A DNA stretch of 64,000 bases from Candidatus Anaerobutyricum avicola. GTDB lineage: Bacteria > Bacillota > Clostridia > Lachnospirales > Lachnospiraceae. Positions 32,248 through 40,200 of this stretch are shown here, piece after piece. Under the pieces are notes generated by a model. The model worked only from the letters and a program-made list of their open reading frames with translations, was not told the DNA's origin and made no database searches. The DNA lies in assembly GCA_019113845.1 (NCBI GenBank), contig DXGQ01000016.1:36125-100124 (forward strand). Reading direction: 5' to 3'. The translations under genes were made by a program, and so were the position numbers. Each line of letters opens with the position of its first letter. Within the stretch, counting starts at the first letter, position 1.

Positions 32248-33012
32248 GTGAATGGAAAAATCGTAAGAAGATTTTTGTACTATGTATTGATATTAGCAAT
32301 TTTTTCTGCAATGGTGGCGTTTATAGTGCTTGCCATAAAAGATGCGTATCCATTTGTGAAAAGTGATATAGAGATTTATCAGCTGCGAGAGGAGGTGAAG
32401 GAAAAGAAACACAATAAAACATGGGAGGAAAGAACAACAATGGACGTATTCAATTGGGAAAAAATGAAAGAAATAAATCCTGATATTGTTGCCTGGATTA
32501 CCGTGCCGGGTACACAGATTGATTATCCAATTTTACAATGTTCAACCTGGAATGAATATCTACACAAAAATTATAAAGGAGAGTACAGCTATCCAGGTTC
32601 GATATTTATTCAGCCAGGTGTGCGTTTTACCGATCGCCATATTGTTATTTATGGACATAATATGGCCAGCAGGTCCATGTTTGGCTCTCTCCATGATTAC
32701 GAATCGCAGGATTTTGGATGGAAACACCCGGATGTATATATTTATGAGCAGGGAAGGACAATCCATGCCCGGATTTACAGTACATATGATTGTGAAGACG
32801 CCAGTGAAACATATCAGACAGACTTTCAAACAGAAGAAGAATGGATGACTTGGCTGACAATGACTATAGAAGAAAACTACTATGATATGGAAATGGTGCC
32901 TGTGAAGGAAAATAGAGTGATTACATTGTCTACTTGTTCTACGGGGAGAAGTGAAGATTCCAGGTATACCGTACATAGCGTGATTCAGGAAATTACAGAA
33001 AATATAGACTAA
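32248..33012 (+). CDS. srtB: Class B sortase
   Basis: 254 residues. An N-terminal membrane anchor is followed by the class B features: DIVAWITVPGTQIDYPILQ, the catalytic His in VIYGHNMASRSMFG, the catalytic Cys in VITLSTCSTGR and Arg in SRYTVHSVI. It joins secreted proteins to the cell wall. The GTG at 32248 is 9 nt after AGGAGG; a GTG at 32239 lies inside the ribosome site. The likely client in this ICE is the adhesin whose anchor is separated by an amber codon. Confidence 0.9.
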   Translation: MNGKIVRRFLYYVLILAIFSAMVAFIVLAIKDAYPFVKSDIEIYQLREEVKEKKHNKTWEERTTMDVFNWEKMKEINPDIVAWITVPGTQIDYPILQCSTWNEYLHKNYKGEYSYPGSIFIQPGVRFTDRHIVIYGHNMASRSMFGSLHDYESQDFGWKHPDVYIYEQGRTIHARIYSTYDCEDASETYQTDFQTEEEWMTWLTMTIEENYYDMEMVPVKENRVITLSTCSTGRSEDSRYTVHSVIQEITENID

Positions 33013-33041
33013 ATTTTATGGAAAGAAAGGTGATTATAACG

Positions 33042-33404
33042 ATGAATCTATCTGTTTTGTTGGGAAGGCTTGTTCATGCACCAGAATTACAGAAAAAGGA
33101 GAAGGATGACAGTACGACATATTGGTGCCGTTTCCGGATTGCAGTGGATCGGGAATATGCAAAAGGACAAGAAACCGATTTTTTTAATTGCATTGCTTAT
33201 GGTGGCAGGGCAAGATACTTAGTTTCCTATGCCAGAAAAGGAGGGCGTTTGCTTGTGGTGGGACGGCTCCAGACGGGAAACTATCAGAAAAATGATGGAA
33301 CAAGATCTTATTTTACAGAGCTGGTTGTGGCAGATTGTCAGATCATTGATTTTGCAGATCGTGAGAGTACAGATTCTAAAAAGGAGGAGAAAAATCAGGT
33401 ATGA
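33042..33404 (+). CDS. ssb: Single-stranded DNA-binding protein
   Basis: 120 residues. The OB-fold core MNLSVLLGRLVHAPELQ, CRFRIAVDRE, DFFNCIAYGGRARYLVSYARKGGRLLVVGRLQT is typical of Ssb. The acidic tip is short (EEKNQV). Element-borne Ssb coats transferred single strands. The start at 33042 follows AAAGGTG; an earlier ATG at 33018 is unsupported. Confidence 0.92.
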   Translation: MNLSVLLGRLVHAPELQKKEKDDSTTYWCRFRIAVDREYAKGQETDFFNCIAYGGRARYLVSYARKGGRLLVVGRLQTGNYQKNDGTRSYFTELVVADCQIIDFADRESTDSKKEEKNQV

Positions 33405-33407
33405 GAT

Positions 33408-33611
33408 TTAGGATTCTTCTTTGACATATTTCATGATATCGGATACATCACAATCTAAAATAGTACAAAGCTGGTTAATGGTATTGACAGTGACGCTTTT
33501 CCCATGTTTTAGGGCATAATAAGTGGAACGGGAAAATCCCCGTTTTTCAAGCTCATATGAACTGATATGTTTCTTTTTCATTGTTTCAAATAATGGATCG
33601 TAACTGATCAT
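33408..33611 (-). CDS. XRE-family helix-turn-helix regulator
   Basis: 67 residues. A compact HTH (SSYELEKRGFSRSTYYALKHGKSVTVNTINQLCTILDCDVSDIM) of the Cro/CI type with no ligand domain. It converges on ssb and diverges from the BlaI gene, with operators between them. The start at 33611 has a GAGGTG site; the frame upstream is open but implausible. Confidence 0.85.
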   Translation of the reverse strand: MISYDPLFETMKKKHISSYELEKRGFSRSTYYALKHGKSVTVNTINQLCTILDCDVSDIMKYVKEES

Positions 33612-33668
33612 GCCACACCTCATATACATATATCTATTGTAATTATAGGTATATGTACGGAAAATCGG

Positions 33669-33690
33669 TATGTGCGAATATTCATACATA
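33669..33690. promoter_or_regulatory. Operator 1 in the XRE/BlaI divergent region
   Basis: TATG-TGC-GAATATTC-ATA-CATA is a symmetric 22-bp site. It resembles operator 2 at 33763-33784 (TATG-TGT-AGATATTC-GTA-CATA). Confidence 0.6.
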
Positions 33691-33731
33691 AAGATGAAGA
33701 GCAAGATAACAGTTGTTTTTCAGTATAGATA

Positions 33732-33784
33732 TTGAATATAAAGAAATATCTGTGTATAATAATATGTGTAGATATTCGTACATA
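33732..33784 (+). promoter_or_regulatory. blaI promoter with operator 2 over the start site
   Basis: TTGAAT (33732-33737) and TATAAT (33755-33760) have a 17-bp spacer. Operator 2 (33763-33784) covers the transcription start, so its binder should repress blaI. The TGTA/TACA content fits BlaI/MecI-type sites. Confidence 0.65.
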
Positions 33785-33813
33785 TTCTGAAAAAAGAGAA
33801 GGAGGAGAATATT

Positions 33814-34206
33814 TTGAAAAAATTAACGAATAGTGAGAGAGAGGTACTCGATTTATTATGGGATGTGGGAGAACCCCTTACGTCATCAGAAATGGTGAAA
33901 ATGTGTGTGGATCGGACCTGGAAACCCAGTTATATTCATATCATGATTAAGTCTCTGTTGGATAAAGAAATGATTAAAATGGCTGGTTTCAAAAAGACGA
34001 CAAAAAATTATGCGCGCATTTTTGAACCAACTATGACGAGAGAGCAGTGGAGCTTGCAGCAAGTAAAGCAGGAAAAAAGAGATTCTGGTGAATTGTTAAA
34101 AGAAATGCTTGTTTCTATTCTGCAGGAAGAGACGGATGAGAAGATTCTGGATGAGCTATCAAAAGCTATCACAAAAAGGAAAACAGAATTACACAATGCT
34201 TCTTAG
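33814..34206 (+). CDS. BlaI/MecI/CopY-type transcriptional repressor
   Basis: 130 residues. The winged helix has the family pattern LTNSEREVLDLLWDVGEPLTSSEMV, YIHIMIKSLLDKEMI, followed by a helical dimerisation tail. Usual relatives are cleaved by a BlaR-type sensor, but none is adjacent, so a different signal may act. Ends convergently on the next XRE gene with a 4-nt overlap. Confidence 0.85.
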   Translation: MKKLTNSEREVLDLLWDVGEPLTSSEMVKMCVDRTWKPSYIHIMIKSLLDKEMIKMAGFKKTTKNYARIFEPTMTREQWSLQQVKQEKRDSGELLKEMLVSILQEETDEKILDELSKAITKRKTELHNAS

Positions 34207-34439
34207 TTCAATCCTTGAAAAAATTCTGAGATATCTGCACAAAAAATTTTGCATAATGCGATAAGCTCACTGACTTTGATATTCATACGATTTGTTTCAA
34301 TTTTTGCATAACTGCTTTTAGATATTCGGATTCCCATAAGCTGTAAACGAGCAACAGTCTGATCCTGTGTCAAGCCGGCACGTTGACGAAGATAGCTGAT
34401 ATTGTGACCAATATCCATATCTGGTCTTATTTTCTGCAT
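34203..34439 (-). CDS. XRE-family helix-turn-helix regulator
   Basis: 78 residues. IGHNISYLRQRAGLTQDQTVARLQLMGIRISKSSYAKIETNRMNIKVSELIALCKIF is a Cro/CI-type HTH. A perfect 34-bp palindrome lies 63-96 bp before its start, a likely autoregulatory operator. A decayed copy of the same start region, with a matching upstream sequence, lies at 35660-35845. Confidence 0.88.
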   Translation of the reverse strand: MQKIRPDMDIGHNISYLRQRAGLTQDQTVARLQLMGIRISKSSYAKIETNRMNIKVSELIALCKIFCADISEFFQGLN

Positions 34440-34501
34440 TATAATCCCTTTCCTTTAATATGGAATATAGGTTGATTATATGCATTGCTTTCAATTTGAT
34501 G

Positions 34502-34535
34502 TTTCGTTATAAAGAAATATTTCTTTATAACGAAA
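34502..34535. promoter_or_regulatory. 34-bp perfect palindrome before the XRE gene
   Basis: TTTCGTTATAAAGAAAT and ATTTCTTTATAACGAAA join with no spacer. A related site (GATGTTTCGTTACAAGG, then ATTTCGTTATAGC) occurs at 35813-35846, before the Ig-like gene. Apart from a hairpin at 34650-34675 (GGAAGAGC/GCTCTTCC), 34540-34828 shows nothing else. Confidence 0.7.
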
Positions 34536-34828
34536 TAAATGAAAAAGAGAATCAGTGATAATATAAAGCTAGTTTGGGAGAATTATAAATAAAAATGATA
34601 GGAAAAATCGATGAATCAGATGATAAAAATGAAGCAGTCATAAAAGAGGAAGAGCATTGAAGGCTCTTCCCGGCTGTGAATTTTGCAGAGTTCCGCAGAA
34701 TAATTACAAAATAAAATATAATAAAGTTAATCGGGATAATCAATCGCAGGTTGTTGGTTCAACTGAGAATAATGGTTCTCTCTTCTAACAGTATTGAAAT
34801 ATGAGAGACCTTTTTATGTATTGTATGT

Positions 34829-35311
34829 TTATTTTTTTAATTCTTCTAACATCAGTTTTTCAATTCTGATTATGTCCGGCTGTGTCGGTGTAAAACGAAC
34901 ACCTTTATGTAAAAGCCGGATTATTTTATGGGCGTTTTTTTCTAATTCTTGTATTAATTTAGGATTGGCTATTCTTACAGTTTGTCCACCTTTTATATAT
35001 TGTCCAACAATGTATTGTGCTGTGGTGGGAAACATATCTTGAAAGAGAAGTACTGTTTTTCGATTGAAGATTTTGACAATTTTGATGGTGTCTGTCGGTT
35101 TGTGCTGCTCTTTTTTCTTTTGTATCAGACGTTCAAATTTCTCGACTTTTGAGCTGCAAGGTACTAACCAATAAAGCCCAGTTACATGATCTAGAAAAGC
35201 AAAATAGTGCGGGCGTTTTGTATTTTTATAATTGATTTTCAGATAAGGATCGTTTACCTTTGAAAAAAATTCATCAGATACAAAGTAAAGGCTTCCTGCG
35301 ATAATCTTCAT
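34829..35311 (-). CDS. cptN: Type III toxin, ToxN/AbiQ-superfamily (CptN-like) endoribonuclease
   Basis: 160 residues. The order SLYFVSDEFFSKVNDPYL, RPHYFAFLDHVTGLYWLVPCSS, the Lys-rich helix, and AQYIVGQYIKGGQ resembles type III toxins, sequence-specific RNases held inactive by repeat RNAs. What fixes the assignment is the 5' neighbour: two 44/45-nt tandem repeats between a consensus promoter and a terminator hairpin, the cptI layout described in Eubacterium rectale and Coprococcus. The start follows a GAGGTG site. It would stabilise the ICE or abort phage infection. Confidence 0.75.
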   Translation of the reverse strand: MKIIAGSLYFVSDEFFSKVNDPYLKINYKNTKRPHYFAFLDHVTGLYWLVPCSSKVEKFERLIQKKKEQHKPTDTIKIVKIFNRKTVLLFQDMFPTTAQYIVGQYIKGGQTVRIANPKLIQELEKNAHKIIRLLHKGVRFTPTQPDIIRIEKLMLEELKK

Positions 35312-35331
35312 ATATTCACCTCATAAAGATT

Positions 35332-35487
35332 AAGTCCCCTACCGTTCACGGTAAGGGACTTAAAAAACTTTTCCACGGTCTATTTATTATTCGCGTGACC
35401 GGAAGCGAACCACGTTTTCACGGTTTATTTATAATCCGCATAACCGGAAGCGGTCTACTTTTAGATAGTTACCTATCTGTTATTATC
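35332..35487 (-). ncRNA. cptI: Type III antitoxin RNA (CptI-like) with two tandem repeats
   Basis: Read on the minus strand, repeat 1 (35462-35419, 44 nt) and repeat 2 (35418-35374, 45 nt) share CGCTTCCGGT, CGGATTATAAATA or CGAATAATAAATA, and ACCGTG. A leaky terminator hairpin (AAGTCCC, with CCGT/ACGG; 35361-35332) precedes the toxin, so most transcripts stop as antitoxin and some read on. Each repeat would be cut out by the toxin and bind it. Confidence 0.75.
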
Positions 35488-35516
35488 ATTATACGTATTT
35501 CCGAGGAATATGTCAA
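35488..35516 (-). promoter_or_regulatory. Promoter of the cptIN operon
   Basis: On the minus strand, consensus TTGACA (35516-35511) and TATAAT (35493-35488) are separated by exactly 17 bp. Confidence 0.88.
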
Positions 35517-35659
35517 GGTTACAAAATTATTATTTGAAGGTAAATGGAGGTAGAAAGACTCATATAAAGATGATATAGTATATTTGTATAAATATGGGAA
35601 AGTCCAGAGGAAAGTATGAACAATCTCAAAATAAATTTATTGAAATGAGCTTTAGCACG

Positions 35660-35741
35660 GTCTATTTTGTTTATTGCCGACATGCCGGCGGAGAAGGCTA
35701 ATGTTATGGCCAATACCGATATCTGGCCGGATTTTCTGTAT
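35660..35741 (-). pseudogene. Decayed copy of the XRE regulator start
   Basis: Translated on the minus strand, xQKIRPDIGIGHNISLLRR matches MQKIRPDMDIGHNISYLRQ of the intact gene at 34439. The start codon is ATA instead of ATG and the frame ends after about 30 codons. The upstream sequence including the palindrome half-sites is also duplicated. Confidence 0.7.
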
Positions 35742-35864
35742 AAGATGCTCTCTTTCCTTTAACTAATAATATACGGAATATGAATTGATTATATGCATGG
35801 ATTTAAAACCGATGTTTCGTTACAAGGAATTATTTCGTTATAGCGCAAGAAAAGAGAGAAGGGT

Positions 35865-35914
35865 ATACTGAATTTCAATACAAAAAAGATGTCCTGTGTA
35901 CTGAAATTCAGTAC
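35865..35914. repeat. Two 17-bp palindromes before the Ig-like gene
   Basis: ATACTGAATTTCAATAC (35865-35881) and GTACTGAAATTCAGTAC (35898-35914), 33 bp apart centre to centre. The perfect form recurs at 43458 and 52795. Confidence 0.75.
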
Positions 35915-35936
35915 GTGAAGGGAAAGGGGAATCGTT

Positions 35937-37007
35937 ATGAAGAATCGGAAATCTACAATGTTAAAATCCTGTATGCTATTTGCGGCTGTCTTCCTGATTG
36001 GCGCGGCAGTCCCGGCCAGTGCAAAGGCGGCTCCGAAGCTGTCCAGTAAAAAGATCACTCTGAAGGTCGGACAGAAAAAGAAGCTGAAAGTGAAGAACGT
36101 CAAAAAGAAAAAAATCAAATGGTCCAGTAAGAAAAAAGCGGTTGCCACCGTCAATAAAAAAGGCGTGGTAAAGGCAAAGAAAAAAGGCAAAACAACAATC
36201 ATCGCTAAAGTCGGTAAGAAAAAGCTGAAATGTAAAGTAGTCGTGAAGAAGGCTGATAATAAGAAAAAATCCAATAAAAAAAATAACAAGAAAAAGGATA
36301 CCAGCAAGATCAGTAAAGCAGTGAAAAAGGAATTGCCGTCTGCTAAACAGTACCGTGTATTTAATGGTCCAGACAAAATGGTATTAAATAAATCGGAAGA
36401 TTTATTCAGATATGTTTACTGGGCTGGTAGTCCAATTAAGACCCCATCCAATGGAGCGAAGATAAAGGGCTATAAATGGGTGAGTTCCAATCCAGCTGTA
36501 GTGTTAATTGACAAGTATGGTATAGCTACAGCTAAAAAGGTAGGTACTTCTAAAATCTCTGTTAAATATTTAGACCGGTCGGGAGAATGGAGAGAAACAG
36601 ATACCTGGAAGGTTGAAGTCATCAATGCTGGTGATGTATCGTTCTCGTTTAGTTATGGTTTAAATAAAGAATGGATTACTGAGCCAGAACCAGGATTTCA
36701 TTATACTGTAGATGAAAATGATCCAGATGCTTTTAACTATGTAAATGTTACTGTAAATAACAATTCTGATATGGCAATTACAATGGACAATGAGTTTGAC
36801 TTATATTTTAACAGTTGGAGTGCATGGAAGACCACAGATAACAAAGATGTTATTGTACCCGCACACACAACTATGATTGTTTTATATCATTGTAATGGTA
36901 TGAGGCGTATTAGTGAGATAGAACAAATGGGTCCTACATATACTATCAATGGAGAAAAAATTTATCCAGTCTACGACGTTGCCAAACAGGTATGGGAGTA
37001 TCAATAA
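35937..37007 (+). CDS. Secreted Ig-like domain protein
   Basis: 356 residues. A signal peptide (MLFAAVFLIGAAVPASAKA-like) is followed by a Big_2-type Ig repeat (AVATVNKKGVVKAKKKGKTT), a Lys-rich linker (about 100-125), a second Ig-like unit (VVLIDKYGIATAKKVGTSKI), and a C-terminal domain with many aromatic and acidic residues. No anchor motif, so it may be shed or held by the basic linker. It is preceded by two palindromes that recur before two other ICE genes. Function unknown; probably cell-surface contact. Confidence 0.75.
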   Translation: MKNRKSTMLKSCMLFAAVFLIGAAVPASAKAAPKLSSKKITLKVGQKKKLKVKNVKKKKIKWSSKKKAVATVNKKGVVKAKKKGKTTIIAKVGKKKLKCKVVVKKADNKKKSNKKNNKKKDTSKISKAVKKELPSAKQYRVFNGPDKMVLNKSEDLFRYVYWAGSPIKTPSNGAKIKGYKWVSSNPAVVLIDKYGIATAKKVGTSKISVKYLDRSGEWRETDTWKVEVINAGDVSFSFSYGLNKEWITEPEPGFHYTVDENDPDAFNYVNVTVNNNSDMAITMDNEFDLYFNSWSAWKTTDNKDVIVPAHTTMIVLYHCNGMRRISEIEQMGPTYTINGEKIYPVYDVAKQVWEYQ

Positions 37008-37035
37008 TGAAAAATTAAATATTGGCATATGTTTC

Positions 37036-37128
37036 AGAAATCCCAGGGTTTGCCCTCTGGGATTTTTTTATGAAAAAGGGAGACTGAAAAACAGCGATAG
37101 TTCCACTGTTTTAGTCTTCCTTTTTTAT
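37036..37128 (+). terminator. Two terminators after the Ig-like gene
   Basis: TCCCAG/CTGGGA with GGG/CCC inside and a seven-T tail (37040-37070), then a longer stem GGGAGACT/AGTCTTCC with AAACAG/CTGTTT and six T (37082-37128). Confidence 0.75.
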
Positions 37129-37223
37129 TTGTGGAAAGGAAGTGATCGTATCAAGAGGGTGAGAGCGCCACCATGGCGCACGGGAAGCAAAAAATTTTAT
37201 ACATGATAGAAGGGAGAGTAAAG

Positions 37224-40200
37224 ATGAGTAGATTGAAAGCAAGATGGAAACAGATGATGTCATTTTTTACCGCGTTTGTTTTACTGTTTTCTACGATAGC
37301 ATCTTCCGTGCCGCCCGCAGTAGTAAATGCGGCAGATACGGTAAAAAGTGTAAATGTGAATACATTAAAAGCAGCAACAGTAAAAGGATACGGTAAGTTT
37401 GATTTGCAATCTGATACTTCAGATTATGAAGTAGAAGTCCAGAGCAAGATGAAGAAAGCGACGAAAGATGACTGGATCTGGCAAACGAGAGACCAAGGGG
37501 CGACTGGAGCCATCGGGAAGGAGCATTTAGGCAATGCTTATATCCACAGCTTGGATCCAGACAGCTCCTACTGGATTCAGTATAATAACATTCATTTACA
37601 AAAAGATGGTGCAGAAAGTCAAGAAACTTACGATGTCCGGGTAGTTTTTGACAATGCGAAGGGAAAAATCAGCGGTGCGGATGGCTATGATATTGCCCTG
37701 TTTGACGGCCAGCTTGGAGCAGTCCGCTTCCGGGGGTATAAGAGCATTGATTGTTCCATCTATGTTTATGAGCATGGCACAAAAAATCTGGTGAGTGGCG
37801 ACGCAGGAAAGATGCACCTTCGTTTTGTCGATATTGACTGCCATCAGGCCGTGGAAGTCTTATCCGTTGGCCGGGTAGACTGGGCGTATAAACGGAACAA
37901 GCTGTCCTGGATGGGCGATGCGAAATGTAAGGCGATCGGTGCGACACCGGGTAATACCGTGTGGTATAACGGCCCGACCGATGTGCGGGATGACTGGATC
38001 CAGGCTACCAATGAGGATAATAAGAAAACAGCTGCTCGTTATACTTTTACGTTAGGTTTCACACCTTCCGCCAGTGCAGACAGGACTTTTAAAGTCCGGT
38101 ATTACTCTGGCGGTGTGGACGAGATCGGAACGCAGAAAAACGGCGCTTTCTTCTCCTTTGATGGGAACTTAGACCTGGATGTGGTGGATGAGTTCTTTAC
38201 CGGCAGTGTTTCCAAACAGGTCAATGGGACGACGGACGCTGTCCTGTCCAATGCAAAGGAAAGTTTTACCTACACCTTAAATGCGGTCATTGACGCCGGT
38301 TCCACAGGCGGGACGCAGTTTACGGTGACCGATACTCTGGATAATGTCTTACAGCCGACGGCGATCACAGCGATCACCAAAGACGGCACGGACGTATCCG
38401 GCAACTTTGATTACAGTATCAACGGCCAGACTGTGACGGTCAGTGCGAAATCCTCCTATCTGGCGACAAACCCGACCGGGACATTTTCGGTCAATGTAGC
38501 CACGAAGATCAAGAATGGGGCAAACCTCGCGCCATACTATGACGCAGCAAGGAATTACGCGGTCATCAATAATAAGTGTACATTGACGACCAACGATGGC
38601 GGGGATCCCGTGAGCACGGATTCCAATACCGTTACGGTACGTGTCCCTCTGGCAGAGCTGACCCTGGACAAAGTGGCGGACGCCTACGAATATAAAGTGG
38701 GGGATACCGTGACCTACACGATCACAGTAAAAAATGTGACAGCCAATGCCACTGCCTATGACGTGGTCATGACCGACGCCATCCCGTCTGACCTGCAGGT
38801 GACCGGCGTGACGCCGAGTGCCGGCTCCGGATCGGTGGACGGCCAGAACGTCCGTGTCACCGGGGCAAACCTGTCCACGAACCAGACCCTGACCGTCAAA
38901 GTAGCCTGCAAGGCGCTGGAATCCGGAAACACCAAAGAGCTGTACAATACGGCCAGCGCGACCTGCTGGAATGTTAAAAACCCGTCCGGCCATGCCGACG
39001 ATGACGCGGAGACCTACATCAACAGCGCCGTCCTGACGGTGGATAAGACGGTTGATCAGTATGAGTATGAGATAGGCGATACGGCTACGTTCAGCGTTAA
39101 GGTTGCCAACACAAGTAAGGGTACCGCCAACAACGTTGTCATTGCAGACGATGTGCCGGAAGGCATGACTTTAGACTATGATTCCGTGGAGATTTCCGGT
39201 CTGCCGGAAACGGTTGTCGTGCCGGTGGCAGGGACAAAAGATCCGACCAATGCCTTAAATCCGGAGTACCGCAACGAGACAGAGACCCGGAATGTCACCG
39301 CCGACAAGGCAAAAAGCGGGGACAATGGCTGGAAGTATACGATCAACCATTTCCCGGCAGGAGCTACAGCAACCATCACTTATACAGCCACAGCCAATGA
39401 AAAAGGCAACGGTAAAGAAGCCCAGAATATTGCGACCGTGACCGCCGATAACGCGCCGAAGGTACAGGATGAGGCGGAGTATTACATCAATACTGCGAAG
39501 CTCACCATCGACAAATCCTATATCAATCCGTATAAAGCGGAGAAAAATGATAACCGGTGCGATAACGAATACAGAATTTACGAGGAAGAGACGGGTTATG
39601 AGAAAGTCCAGTATCAGGTCGTTGTGACAAGTGCCGGTGTGGACGGCACCGTGGCAAAGGATGTGGTCATTGACGACCTGACCCTGCCGGACGGCCTGGC
39701 ATTAAACTATGACGATATCATCATCACAGAAACCGCCGCAGATGGGACAGTCCTTACCTTTGAGAAAGCGTCCGGCGGGGATGGCAAGACCATCCAGTAT
39801 AAGATTGCCGGCACCGAAGACGAGACCAATACGCTCAATCCGGAGCTTTATGATGAGACCGAAGACCGCACCCCGGTCATCACCATCGAGCAGTCCGGAA
39901 ACGGTTTTATCGTCAAAGATACTTACCTTGCAAAAGGCGCGTCCCTGACCATCAAATACGATGCCAACGCCCTGGAGAACGACGAAGTGGACGTCAACGG
40001 GTCAGAGATCACCAATACGGCAAAGGCGACCGCGGCCAACGTGGCAAAAGAGGAAGACGGAAGCTATGAAGTGGTAAAAGATGCCACCACGGTTTACATC
40101 AATTCCCCTCGCCTTCAGATCGTGAAGAAAGCCGATTCGGATGCGTATGAGATCGGGGATAATGTTTCCTATACCATCGACGTGATCAATACCCATAAGG

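Noticed and set aside
35374..35462. Resemblance of the 44/45-nt repeats to CRISPR repeats.
   Set aside because: There are no spacers; the repeats are directly joined and precede a toxin-like gene with a leaky terminator.
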